64,000 nucleotides of DNA from Cryptomeria japonica (taxonomy: Eukaryota > Streptophyta > Pinopsida > Cupressales > Cupressaceae). Shown piece after piece: positions 33,401 through 44,528 of the stretch. A model generated the notes under the pieces. It was not told the DNA's origin. It ran no database searches and saw only the letters and a program-made list of their open reading frames with translations. Position numbers and translations under genes: made by a program. Position 1 is the first letter of the stretch. Each line of letters starts with the position of its first letter. The stretch lies in contig NC_081407.1 in assembly GCF_030272615.1 (NCBI RefSeq), positions 138,206,897 to 138,270,896 of the forward strand. Direction: 5' to 3'.

Positions 33401-34115
33401 GTTACTTTGTCGCATCACTACCGGTTGCAATACAATTCCATTACCGGTTATTATTGACATCAATGACAATATTATACTTCATCAATGTGATCTTCATGCA
33501 ATGCCAACAGTAGAGATGTATGGGATGTGTTTGAATTAATTCAAAGTGGATGGGAATGATATGCAAACATATTTTATTGAAAAATGTGTGTGATAGTTAG
33601 TTGAGAAGAGCTTTGACAATGTTTGATAATAGTGTCTTAAGCTAGATGTATTTGGCATAATATTGGACTCTTGACATAGTGATTCAAGGTCAATTTCATG
33701 ATTGGGAGATCTTATTCATTTTTAGTTCAGCTATTTCTACCAAAAGAGACAGTGTGTTTCTCTTGGAAACTCTTTGTATCTTGCCTTGAAGTAGTGTGTT
33801 TCAACTATGTAAGTCTTTTGTATCTTTCCCTAAGGACGTGTGCCTTAGCTTGCAAGTCCAAATCAGTGAGTTCCTTAGCTTGTGGCCTAATCATTGTAAT
33901 CCTTTATGTAATGTGAGTGTAATTCTCACTGTGGTTTTTCCCTTCTTATGTTTTTCATGTAAATATGAAGCTCATGAGTTGATTGTGTTTTGTGCTCTCA
34001 TGATTTCAATAAAGTAATATTTTAACTATGGTTTAAAGTTTAATAGCTCAAAAATAAATTTGTGTTAGAGATTCAAATTGATTCACCCCCTCTTAGTCCA
34101 ATTGTGTGCTAAACA
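30477..34115 (+). repeat. 5' LTR of D, interrupted by solo LTR S1
   Basis: The LTR runs 30477-31867 and 33510-34115. It begins TGTTGGAAATTCTAAG, contains TTGTCATCGATGTCAA near the start and ends with GATTCACCCCCTCTTAG and GTGCTAAACA. A decayed primer site follows (TATATCAAATCTTGG, from about 34118). Matches to the 3' LTR are clear, for example CAGATATAGTCTT near 30555 and 43727. Confidence 0.8.
31868..33509 (-). mobile_element. Solo LTR S1 with a tandem-duplicated end
   Basis: A minus-strand LTR of 1,642 bp is flanked by GTAGA on both sides (31863-31867 and 33510-33514). On the minus strand it starts TGTTGGCATTGCATGAAG and near its end has GATTCACTCCCCCTCTCAG. A segment of about 220 bp is tandemly duplicated (33075-33294 and 33295-33514), about 10% diverged. 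The first copy also ends CCAACAGTAG, i.e. LTR end plus target bases. No internal coding region. Confidence 0.75.
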
Positions 34116-35034
34116 ATTTATATCAAATCTTGGTCCCTTATTGAGAAGCTTAGCCCCTTGAGGGTGATCTAGAATGGTGCAATATTTGAATTTCAAAGCA
34201 CCAAGGTTTGAAAGCACAAATTAATCTTATCAAAAAGAGAGAATGGAATTTCACTTGGAATCTCTATAGAAGGGAACATGATATATTATCAAGACTAGTT
34301 ATATTGCTCCACATAATGGTCCTCCACAAACTCCAGATGAGATAACAGATTTTGAGAATAATACAAAAGCTAGGGTTGCTATTGTCAGTTGTTTAAGTGA
34401 TAAAGTATTTGGTAGGGTTATGGGATTGAAGTCTACTAAATAAATTTGGGACAAGCTGAGAAGTGCTAATGAAGGTGATTTGAAGTCAAATGCTCAAAAC
34501 AAATTGATAAATCTAAAGCACAAATTTAAGAACTTAAGGATGTCTGATGATGAGCTTATTGAAGACTATGTACATAGGGTAAATGAAGTTGTAAATGCTA
34601 TCAAAGGTGCTAGTGGAAAAATAGAAGAAAGCGATGTTGTGAGAAAATTATTGTTGACACTACCTAAACCCTATAAGCCCAAGAGGTTTTATATTAAGTA
34701 GATCCATGATCTAAATGAGTATACACTAGATCAGATAATTGGTTCACTATCTACTTTTGATATTGTTGAGATGGATGATATCAAGAAGGAAAGGAGAGAA
34801 GAATCATTCAATATTGAGATTGAAGCAAACTTTGTAAGAAAACTGAAAAGAGGATCTAGGAACTACAAAGGTATGCTACCTCTGAAATCCTTTAATTATG
34901 GTAGAATTGGTCATTATGCTTCTAGATGCATGTATAAGGAAGACTACAAAAGATCTAATGATGATGAAAGGAAGGATAGATACAAAAGTAGTGATAAAAA
35001 TAAGAAGACATATGACAAAGATAAAGTAAAATAA
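34116..35034 (+). pseudogene. Ty1/copia Gag of D
   Basis: The decayed primer site is followed by an ATG at 34174 (MVQYLNFKAPRFES). The same frame holds a UBN2-type capsid: VFGRVMGLKSTK, a stop, IWDKLRSANEGDLKSNAQNK, then DDELIEDYVHRVNEVVNAI. After a stop near 34701 it continues to a knuckle whose first Cys residues are lost (SFNYGRIGHYASRC) and a Lys/Asp-rich tail. At least five premature stops make it non-functional. Confidence 0.82.
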
Positions 35035-35045
35035 GCTTTTGTTCA

Positions 35046-35552
35046 ATGGAAGCACACATATCTGAAGATGAAGGGAGTGATGATTTAAATGAAGAATTCT
35101 TGTTCTTGGCTATAAGGGAGAAGGATAAAGGAAGATTTGAAAGACCAAAAAATATGAAGAACAATGGAAACCTTGTAAAAGAAAGGTTGCTTTGCATGCT
35201 AAAGTTGAACCAAAGGCTTGGATTATTGACTCCAATTATTGAAATCATATGACAGGTGATAAAGAGAAATTCATTAGCCTTGAAAAGTATGATGGTGGAT
35301 CAGTGAAATTTGCAACAAAGGAAGATATACCTATTTGTGAAAAATGATGCACTAAAAGTAATCGTAAGCATAATATTGATAATGTCTTCTATGTCAAAGG
35401 TTTGGGACATAATTTATTGAGTGTAAGTCAGATGTGAAATAAAGGTCATGAGGACATATTTAAAGAGTTTGGATGTGAAATAAAAAATGAGGTACTATGA
35501 GATTAGTTGCAAAAGGTATGAGAACAGATGGAAATGTCTACTATGTGAAGGA
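35046..35552 (+). pseudogene. Aspartic protease remnant of D, interrupted by E
   Basis: Around 35198-35420 a shifted frame shows AWIIDSNY, a stop, NHMTGDKEKFISLEKYDGGS and later NVFYVKGLGHNLLSVSQM, the copia protease layout with the catalytic Gly changed (DSN for DSG). The frame then decays and reaches NVYYVK, where E inserted. After E it resumes with DNSGSNYFLTQTCG at 42239. Confidence 0.75.
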
Positions 35553-36586
35553 TGTCAGTATTTTGGATATGTTGATATGGTTTTGTCATTGATGTCAACA
35601 CCTATTAACACTTATCAACTCTGGAGAATTGGCAATGTTCACCGACAAGCAAAGTGACTAATGCACAGTCACCAGTATCTGGTACACTGGCACTTGGGAT
35701 GACATGGAAAATACTTGGTTATGTCAAAGACATTGTTTGGACACTTTGTCTTGAAGATTTACTTATTGGTATATTCATCTTTGCATATTTGTTGTTACTG
35801 GAAAATAGGTCCAGAACAAGCACCGACGGGCTTATCTATTCTAGATCAAGCACAACACGCTACGGAGATGATTTTGTTGTTATTTTAAATGCATTGAGCC
35901 AACATCATGCATCGGATATTATTTTATTTGTAATTGATTTTATTATAATATCTTTTAGAGCTGACCTACTAAAATTGGTCTTAGGTTATGGTATAAATGT
36001 AAGATCTCATTTGTAAGATCGATATGCAAATGTGAGAAGGATTATAATTTGGTATATGTGAGAACAAGAAAAGCTATACATGTAGACATCACTTGAAGGT
36101 TGAAGGAAGATATGAAGAAGGCATATTAGAACTAAACCGGTATTGAATCCAAAATATGGAGATGCTATTTTGAGCAGTACATCATTATTGGATTTAACAA
36201 TCCAATTGTAGTCAGTGTGACTCCTATTTGTGTTTGAGCAGTGAGCTCTAGGCACTTGGCCTTTCTGCATGTGCAGACCCCATTTGTATACACATACTAT
36301 CTGCAGTAGTATCATCTGAAAATTCCACTGTAAGGTTTCCCACCGTGGTTTTTCCCCTTATAGGGTTTCCACATACAAATATTGGTGTTATGTGTTGTGG
36401 ATGTTATTGTCTTTTTGTTTCATGCATTAATCTTTATCGGTACTACAATTAACTGATAAACTATGTATCGGCATAAAGTTTGGTTCACCAATATTAAGCA
36501 TTAAGTTTGGTTAAGTTGTTTTTGGTTTGAATTTATTTGACAACTGATTCACCCCCCCCCCTCTTAGTTGTCTCTGAGACCTAACA
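35553..36586 (+). repeat. 5' LTR of E
   Basis: The LTR is 1,034 bp, TGTCAGTATTTTGG to GAGACCTAACA, with GATTCACCCCCCCCCCTCTT near its end. It differs from the 3' LTR by a short deletion (GGATATATTGTTCACCGGCA-like sequence near 41320 is absent here) and scattered changes. The primer site ATTGGTATAAGAGGC follows at 36587, with two changes from the canonical form. Confidence 0.94.
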
Positions 36587-36643
36587 ATTGGTATAAGAGG
36601 CTAGCCCTCTTTTTGCAGAAGTTTAACAGCTTGAGGAGATCCA

Positions 36644-37415
36644 ATGTCTTCTAACTATTTCAAGAAGGATGGTCCTAAACTTGATGGAACCAACTATGGC
36701 ATATGGAAGATCGAGATGGAGACACGTCTAAATTGCATTGGAAAGGACATCTGGGAAGTTACAAAGAATGGCTATACTGCTCCTACTCTTGGTCAGCCTA
36801 ATCCACCTACCTTAGGAAAAGATGAGGAAAATGATTGCAAAGCAAGGGAAGCACTTTTCAGTGCATTATCAAATTAGCAAATCATGGGTTTATCAGATAG
36901 ATCTACTGCTAAAGCTATTTGGGACCATTTGGAAACATTGAATGAAGAAGATTCCATAGTCAAAATTGCAAAACTTGAAAGCTTCTGGGTCAAGTATGAA
37001 AATCTGAAAAATGGAAGAAGATTAAAGGATTTCTGCTTTTATGAAAACAGTTAATGAAATTGTTTTGGGTATTAAATGTTGTGGAGGAACATTAAGTGAA
37101 GATGAAATTGTTTCAAAAATTTTAAGAGGGTTTCCACCGGCATACAAAATAAAAGTTAATACTATAAATGAGTTAAGAATAATGCTTAATACATCAGTAA
37201 CTAGGGATACATTGATTGGAAAACTTTCAGCTTTTGAAATTGAGGAATTTGGTCCTGTTGCTACTATAAAGATAGATTTAGCTTTTAAGGCATCAACATC
37301 ATCTGCACCATCATTTGACAAGTCTGATTGGAAAGCCTTTTATGCAAGAGAACTTGAAGAAAGAATGAGAGAAAATGAATAACTTGAAGAACTTGAAGCA
37401 CTATTTGCAAGGAAA
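36644..37415 (+). pseudogene. Ty1/copia Gag of E
   Basis: Starts at ATG 36644, 58 bases after the LTR, with MSSNYFKKDGPKLDGTNYGIWKIEMETRL (abbreviated), a typical copia Gag N-terminus. A TAG near 36877 and a frameshift before 37041 break it. The second frame carries VNEIVLGIKCCGGTLSEDEIVSK, FPPAYKIKVNTINELR and a C-terminal acidic helix. A TAA at 37380 precedes the knuckle frame. Confidence 0.9.
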
Positions 37416-38000
37416 ATGCCTAAAGGTCCAATTGGAAGTAAGTATGAAGGTAAAACACCCTTTAAATGTTTTAATTGTAATAAGATTGGTCATATGGCTT
37501 CAAGATGCCCTGATAGACATGCAAGATTGAGAGAAGAAGCTAGAAGAACATACAAGCCTAACCCTGAATATCAGAGATACAGATTTAACAAGAATAAAGA
37601 CAAGTCTTGTTATCTTGTTGATGAAGAAGTCACTGATGATTCTGATGATGATCCGGCAGACAATGGATGGATCTTTGTTGCTATAATAGAAGATCAACTG
37701 GCACCTACTGTTCAACCGATAGAGCAAGCCTTGGCAACTAAAATTGATGTTAAGGATGAATGGATCATTGATTCAGGATGTTCACATCATATAACTAGTG
37801 ATAAAGGTAAATTCTTGACTTTTCAGGAATATATTAGAGGTCTAGTAAGATTTGGAGATGATAAAGCTTGTTTGATCAAAGGAAAAGGTACTATATCTCT
37901 TGATGGTAAGCATAATACCGACAATGTTTACTATATTGAAGGTTTAAAGCATAATCTTTTAAGTGTTGGCCAATTAGTTGAAAAAGGATTTCAGTTATAA
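37416..38000 (+). pseudogene. Knuckle and aspartic protease of E
   Basis: The frame shows CFNCNKIGHMASRC (about residues 18-31), an acidic linker, and the protease active site WIIDSGCSHHITSDKGKF (about residues 116-133) with canonical DSG. The copia-typical VRFGDDKACLIKGKGTI and LKHNLLSVGQLVEKGF follow. It ends in a TAA, beyond which the pre-integrase domain continues in the same frame. Confidence 0.93.
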
Positions 38001-39230
38001 TTCAAGAATGGAAAATGCAAAATTATGAACAGAACTGGTTTGGAAATTGCAACCGGTAATCAAACTAGAGGTAATATCTTTCATTTGAATAACAGTGAAA
38101 AGACATGCTTGATTGCACACATTGATGAAAGTTGGCTATGGCATAAGAGACTTTGTCATGTAAATTTTGATTGCATTGTGAAAATCAGTACAACTAAAGC
38201 AGTTAGAGATTTACCTAAGATTGTTAAACCTCACAATCTGTTATGTAAGGAATGTCAATTTGGAAAGCAGGTTAGAGCATCTTTTAAAAGTATTCCAGAA
38301 AAATCCAATAATGCTCTTGACTTAATTTATACTGATTTATGTGGTCCAGCTAGAACTAAAAGCCTACAAGGAGAGATATTTCATGCTAATCATTGATGAC
38401 TATTCTAGAATGTGTTCGGTTACTTTTCTCAGAGAAAAACCAGAAGCACTTGGGAAATTCAAGCTATTCAAGGTAATGGTAGAAAATGAAATTGGTAAGA
38501 AAATCAAATGTCTGAGATCATATCAAGGAGGCAAATTTACATCTAAGGAATTTAATACATTCTGTGAAGTAAATGGAATCAAAAGACAGTTATCAGCACC
38601 CCGGACACCACAACAGAATGGAGTTGTAGAAAGGAAAAATAGAACTATCTTGGATGCAGCTAGGAGTATGTTATCAGAAGAAAATCTATCGCATGTGTAC
38701 TGGAGAGAAGCAGTGAGGGCAGAAGTTTATACATTCAACAAAGCTCACATTAAAGGTGAAACCGGTAAGAACCCTCATGAACTATGGTTTGGTATTACTC
38801 CTACTCTTAAATATTTCAAAATATTTGGAAATAAATGCTATATTAGAAGAGATGGGTATATTGGCAAATTTGATCCTAGAAGTGATGAAGGAATATTTCT
38901 TGGTTATTCATCTAAGAGCAAGGCATATAAATGTTTTAACAAGAGATTGCAGAAAATTGTTGAGAGTACAAATATGAAAATTGATGAACAATTTAGAGGA
39001 ACTTCAAGGTATATAGACTTTGAACCGGCAACAGAGATACTGACAAATCAACCTACATTGAACCCACCGGTACAGAATGAAGATCCAGTTACACCGGTAT
39101 CATCTGAAAATTCTACTATAATTGAAGAACATCAACAAACAAAGACACCCCGGTATGTAAGATTGAACCACTCTAAAAATCAGATAATTGGGAACAAATA
39201 TCAAGGAGTTATGACAAGAGGAAGACTGGC
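38001..39230 (+). pseudogene. Integrase of E, catalytic Asp lost
   Basis: The pre-integrase and zinc part (38025-38396) shows WLWHKRLCHVNFDCIVKI and LLCKECQFGKQVRASF. A frameshift near 38340-38396 follows in the DLIYTDLCGPA block holding the first catalytic Asp. The core continues with LIIDDYSRMCSVTF, LRSYQGGKF where the second catalytic Asp is Tyr (TAT at 38521-38523) and the following Glu is Lys, then PRTPQQNGVVERKNR with the catalytic Glu. The C-terminus (FLGYSSKSKAYKCF) and a Pro/Thr-rich linker lead into RT. Confidence 0.93.
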
Positions 39231-40887
39231 AAATGAAGAGGTATGTCTTATTTGTCAAATTGAACCAGCATCAGTTAATGAAGCATGTGAAGATAAACAC
39301 TGGATTAAAGCTATGGAAGAAGAATTAGAACAAATTGAAAATAATAACACATGGAAATTAGTTCCCCAACCTAAAGACAAAAATGTAATTGGAACAAAAT
39401 GGGTATTCGGAAACAAACTCAATGAAGATGGTAAGGTAATCAAAAATAAAGCAAGACTAGTGTGTAAGGGATATTCATAGAAAGAAGGAATTGATTACAA
39501 TGAAACCTTTGCACCGGTAGCTAGAATTGAGGCAATCAGATTATTCTTGGCTTTTGCAGCACACAAGAACTACAAAGTATATCAAATGGATATTAAATGT
39601 GCATTTTTGAATGGATATCTTGAAGATGAAGTTTACATTGAGCAACCTGATGGATTTTTTTTAACAGATGACAAAGATATGGTTTGCAGGTTAAGGAAAG
39701 CTTTGTATGGGTTGAAGCAAGCTCTAAGAGCTTGATATGCTAGATTGGATAAATATCTTTTGAAGATTGGTTTTTCTAAAGGTAATGCTGACAACAATTT
39801 ATACTATAAAGTAACTAATGATGACATCTTGGCTATAGAAGTTTTGGTTGATGATATAATCTTTGGAGGAGAAGATGGATTATGTAAAGAATTTTCTATT
39901 GAAATGCAACAAGAATTTAAAATGTCTATGATTGGAGAGATAAAAATATTTTTAGGATTGCAGATTTCACATACTGATAAAGGTATATTCTTGAGTCAAT
40001 CTAAGTACTTGAAGGAGTTACTAAACAAATTTGGGATGGAAAACTCTAAATCGGTAAGTACACCTATGACTACAAATGACAAATTATCACTAAGGGATGA
40101 ATCTACACCTATTAATCCGACTAGGTAAAAATCTATGATAGGAGGTTTACTGTATTTGACACAAACAAGACCTGATATTATGAATGCAGTATGTATTGTT
40201 TCAAGATTTCAGAGTAATCCTAGAGAAAATCATGAATTAGTAGTAAAAAGGATTTTTCGGTACTTACAAGGCACTACAAATCTTGGCTTATGGTATCCTA
40301 GAGATGAAAAATTTGAATTATGTGCATACACAGATGCAAATTGGGCAGGAGATGTAGATGATAAAAAAAGCACCAATGGCGGAGCATTTTTTCTTGGAAG
40401 CAGATTAATTTCTTGGTTGAGTAAGAAACAAAGTTGCACACCTTTATCAATAGCAGAATCAGAATATGTTGTAGCAACAACTAACTATACACAGGTATTA
40501 TGGCTTAAACAAATGTTGAAGGACATAAAGGTAAAATGAAAGGAACCTATAACTATCTATTGTGATAACACTGCAACAATTGATATATCTAAGAATCCAG
40601 TACTACATTCTAAAACTAAACATGTTTCTATCAAACTAAATTTTCTAAAGGAGAATGTTGAAGCAAAAGAAGTAAAACTGGTTTATGTGAATCCTAAAGA
40701 GCAGATTGCAGATATTTTCACTAAGCCCTTACCTAAGGAGACTTTTGAATGTCTCAAAGATCAGCTTAGGGTCATACCCCCACCGATAGAGACTTGGACA
40801 GTTGATGTTTGTCATCAACTGATAGAACTAATAGAAAAATATTTTACTTCGGCTTTGATGAGGAGAGCTACTTCAAAGGGGGAGTAG
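39231..40887 (+). pseudogene. Reverse transcriptase and RNase H of E
   Basis: RT begins near VNEACEDKHWIKAMEEELEQI and shows NVIGTKWVFGNK, ARLVCKGYS, a [33 protein letters not shown], a TGA, and the catalytic VLVDDIIFGGED (39841-39880). KSVSTPMTTNDK leads into RNase H with RPDIMNAVCIVSRF, LCAYTDANWAGDVDDKKST and SIAESEYVVATTN. A TGA near 40539 is followed by NPKEQIADIFTKPLPKETFE to the end at 40887. Four or more stops make it inactive. Confidence 0.94.
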
Positions 40888-41180
40888 TTGGTATACTGAA
40901 TAACTTGGTATTTTGTAATTGAACCTAGTTTTTGTATTGCTTTGGCATTTGATGCCAAAGGGGGAGAGATTGATATGGAAAAACACAAGAAAAACACATG
41001 TTACTCCTAGGGGGAGAGATTGTTATTTTGGGAGAAGATTGATTACTCTTTGTACCTGAATTTTGATTTTTGGTTATGATCTCTTTTGGGAGATTGTTGG
41101 TTTTTGGTATTTGGCATTTCTATTTTGGCACTTTGATGGTTTTTCCATCTTGTGTTGCCATCAATGCCAAAGGGGGAGAT
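40868..41180 (+). promoter_or_regulatory. Five polypurine-like tracts before the 3' LTR of E
   Basis: AAAGGGGGAG-type tracts occur near 40875, 40957, 41008 (AGGGGGAGAGATTG), 41083 (TTGGGAGATTGTTGG) and 41170. Several are followed by GTTGGTAT-like sequence resembling the U3 start, so they look like decayed copies of the tract/U3 junction. The last (41170-41180) abuts the 3' LTR and is the expected functional tract. A perfect hairpin, CTTTGGCAT-TTG-ATGCCAAAG, lies at 40940-40960, and an inverted repeat spans the last junction (41155-41171 with 41209-41227). Confidence 0.83.
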
Positions 41181-42238
41181 TGTTGGTATTTTGGATATGT
41201 TGATATGGTTTTGTCATTGATGTCAACACCTATTAACACTTATCAACTCTGGAGAATTGGCAATGTTCACCAACAAGCAAAGTGACTAATGCACAGTCAC
41301 CGGTATCTGGTACACCGGCAGGATATATTGTTCACCGGCACTTGGGATGACATGGAAAATACTTGGTTATGTCGAAGACATCGTTTGGACACTTTGTCTT
41401 GAAGTTTTACTTATTGGTATATTCGTGTTTGCATATTTGTTGTTACCGGCAAATAGGTCCAGAACAAGCACCGATAGGCTTATCTATTCTAGATCAAGCA
41501 CAACACGTGCTATGGAGATGATTTTGTTGTTATTTTAAATGCATTGAGCCAACATCATGCATCAGATATTGTTTTATTTGTAATAGATTTTATTGTAACG
41601 TCTTTTAGAGCCGACCTACCAAAATTGGTCTTAGGTTATGGTATAAATGTAAGATCTCATTTGTAAGATCGATATGCGAATGTGAGAAGGATTATAATTT
41701 GGCATATGTGAGAATAAGCAGAGCTATACACACAAACATCATTTGAAGGTTGAAGGAAGGTATGAAGAAGGCATATCATAACTAAACTGGTACTAAATCC
41801 AGCATATGGAGATGCTATTTTGAGCAGTACATCATTATTGGATTTAACCATCCAATTGTAGTTAGTGTGACTCCTATTTGTGTTTGAGTAGTGAGCTCTA
41901 GGTGCTTGGTCTTTCTACATGTGTAGACCCCATTTGTATACACATACTATCTGCAGTAGTATCATCTGATTTTGGGTAAGGTTTCCCACTGTAGTTTTTC
42001 CCCTTACAGGGTTTCCACGTACAAATATTGGTGTTATGTGTTGTGGATTTTATTGTATTTCTGTTTCATGCATTAATCTTTACCAGTACTACAATGAACT
42101 GATAAATTGTCTACCGGCATAAAGTTTGGTTCACCATTATTAAGCATTAAGTTTGGTTAAGGTGTTTTTGGTTTGAATTTATTTGACAAATGATTTAACC
42201 CCCCCCCCCCCCCTCACAGTTGTCTCTGGGACCTAACA
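41181..42238 (+). repeat. 3' LTR of E
   Basis: The LTR is 1,058 bp, TGTTGGTATTTTGG to GGGACCTAACA, with a longer C-run near the end than the 5' copy. It begins directly after GGGGGAGAT. Confidence 0.95.
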
Positions 42239-43080
42239 AAGGATAATAGTGGAAGCAACTATTTTCTCACACAAACTTGTGGATAATGGAATCAGACTAA
42301 AACTACACCTAAACTTGAGAATGAGGTTATTCTTTTTGATGCAGAAGAAGAGAAAGTTCCAGAAGTTAAAATTTGGATAAAGATGGTTGAAGAGGATTTG
42401 AATCAGATACGAGAATGTCAGACATTAGAACATGTACATACAACGGTAAACAAAAGTGAGATAGAAATCAAGAGGACATTCACAAGCAGACTGGATAAAG
42501 ATGATAACAAAAAAAGACAAAAAAATGAATTAAATCGAGATGAAATTTCTATGGTCAGGGACAAAAGGAATTTTAGGAAATCTTTTGCTCAAACTAGGTA
42601 CTCATCATCCTTGAATGGTAATTGTTTTGCATGCAATAAATTTGGACATAAAATAAGCAAGTGTAAAAATCAAAAGGGATCTAATGTGTGTAGAAGTAGA
42701 ATAATATGGAATGGAAATATGAATAAAATGTATAATAGGAATGTTCAATCTTTCAAGGGATGTTATTATACTTGTAGTATGTATGGGAACAAGGCCATTG
42801 AGTGTAATTCTAATAGAAGATTCAGAAGGACCTGTGATGGTAGAATGAATGAAAGTGGACTACAACAAGGTTTGGTATGCTATAATTGTTACAAGGTTGG
42901 GTATATTGCTAAGTATTGCAAAGAAAGAAATGACAATTTTATTGATCTGAAAAAGAAGATTGATCTTAAAGAGAAGTTGAAGATACTATGGATGAAGAAA
43001 TCAGATGAAGATACATTCATGATTGGATTTGCACCCTTAGTTGGTGTTGATTCTTCTAGCAATAAATATTAGTGTTGTGT
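42239..43080 (+). pseudogene. Second protein of D with degenerate multiple zinc knuckles
   Basis: After the repeated AAGGA, D continues. A 229-residue frame (42383-43072) begins with a charged helical stretch (MVEEDLNQIRECQTLEHV) and holds CFACNKFGHKISKC (intact CCHC), CYYTCSMYGNKAIEC (His lost) and CYNCYKVGYIAKYC (His lost). The KNFRK...SFKG stretch resembles ORF1 of F (near 58930) more than a copia Gag tail. So D seems to combine a copia Gag and protease with an ORF1-type knuckle protein. The expected integrase and RT are absent. A structural RNA-binding role is inferred. Confidence 0.65.
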
Positions 43081-43666
43081 CTAGGGGGAAATTTGCCTAA
43101 AAATCTTATGAACCCCCTCAAAGATTTGGGTGTTGAATTGTATTCAACATTGTTGACTGATAAAGAGTGGTTATGAAGTCTGTGCTCCCAATGCGAATCT
43201 TAGATGAAGATGAAAAAGAGGTAATTTGGATATGGAATCAATCTAGAATGCAAATAACAAAATAAGTTTAGATAGTGTAGAATTCAATGTAATTATCTAT
43301 TGTTGAAGAAAAATTATTTGAGACAGTTCTTTAAGATCATGAGATTAAGTATTGTGTAGGAGTCTTATCTTTTGTCTTCTAGATTGGTGTGGTGGTTTAT
43401 CTCAAGGGGAGCAATGTAGTATATGTTTCTTTAGTTTTAGGAAAGTGGTTGTAGATGAGAGTTGTCCTTATCAAGGGAAGTATTGCATATATAAGAGAAA
43501 GAGAATATGCCAAGATAAAAGAGTTCAAAGGAATATTACTAAGGGGAGAGAGCTTTGAAGGAAGGTGACTATTTTTAGATATGTGCCCTTTGTCTTTGAT
43601 GTGAAAGGGGAAGATATTTTAGTAGAATATGGTACACGTGTTTACATCAATGACAAAGGGGGAGAT
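43081..43666 (+). promoter_or_regulatory. 3' non-coding region and polypurine tracts of D
   Basis: No clear coding sequence is seen. G-rich tracts occur near 43085 (TAGGGGGAAAT), 43541 (AAGGGGAGAGAG), 43606 (GAAAGGGGAAGAT) and finally AAAGGGGGAGAT at 43655-43666 next to the 3' LTR. TTACATCAATGACAAA just before the last tract is the near reverse complement of the U3 sequence TTTTCATTGATGT near 43687. Confidence 0.75.
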
Positions 43667-44528
43667 TTTTGGAAATCTGTTATGTTTTCATTGATGTCTA
43701 ACTTGTTGGTATGGATGTGGTTTGGTCCAGATATAGTCTTATACTATGTAAACTACTATTGGTTACAGTTGATGACACATGAGCTTCATGTGCTATGCAA
43801 ATTGTTGAATGTTCCAGAAAATTGAGAACGAGGGTTGAATCAATTGTAAATTTAAAGTTATATTACTTTACCACAGAAACAGATCTAGAAACTTGAACTT
43901 AAGATTACTTCAACCATGAATATATAATAACATGAAAACACATAATATGAAATATCAGATATGACGTGGACAACCCAAGAAGGGAAAAACCATAGAGAAT
44001 GTTAGTTATCAATATGAAAACACCTATTAGGGTGACACCGGTTAAGGTGATTTTTACAAGATGGATCATTGCCAGAATTGTTCACTGCAGGTGGCCTCAC
44101 TGCTCGGCTAAAACTACCAGAAAAAGAAGCATGTCTCACTACCCAAAGGAAGAAAGAAAAAATCCACCACAAAGGCACAACTGCCACTCTGCTACAATGT
44201 CAGAAGAAACCTTAGGCTCACTGCCATCAGTAACAAACAATATCAACAAAACAAGCACACTAATCAACCACTTTGCATCCAAGATAGATATTCCTTTTAC
44301 AATCAACTTCCTTCTACATAAGCCTTCTTATGATATTATATTACAACCAAACTATATATATCGATCTCCGAGATAGATTTTCCAAGTCAGCCAAGGAGAT
44401 AATAAAGCATAATTCAAAATAGGTCTTCACTAAGAATTTATGTGGTGGAAAGGAATGAAAAGTGGACCACACCACAATCCAATTATACGTTATCCAAATG
44501 CCACAATAACTGGACCAAAAGATAGAAC

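Larger units (their letters stand above)
35553..42238 (+). mobile_element. Complete Ty1/copia retrotransposon E
   Basis: This 6,686-bp element has LTRs of 1,034 and 1,058 bp and a perfect AAGGA target duplication (35548-35552 and 42239-42243). Gag, knuckle, protease, integrase, RT and RNase H occur in copia order. Frames shift near 36880-37040 and 38340-38396, and several stops are present, so it is complete in structure but inactive. It lies inside D. Confidence 0.96.

Noticed and set aside
33000-33520. CRISPR-like or satellite array
   Set aside because: Only two units of about 220 bp are present and both are explained as a tandem duplication of an LTR end.
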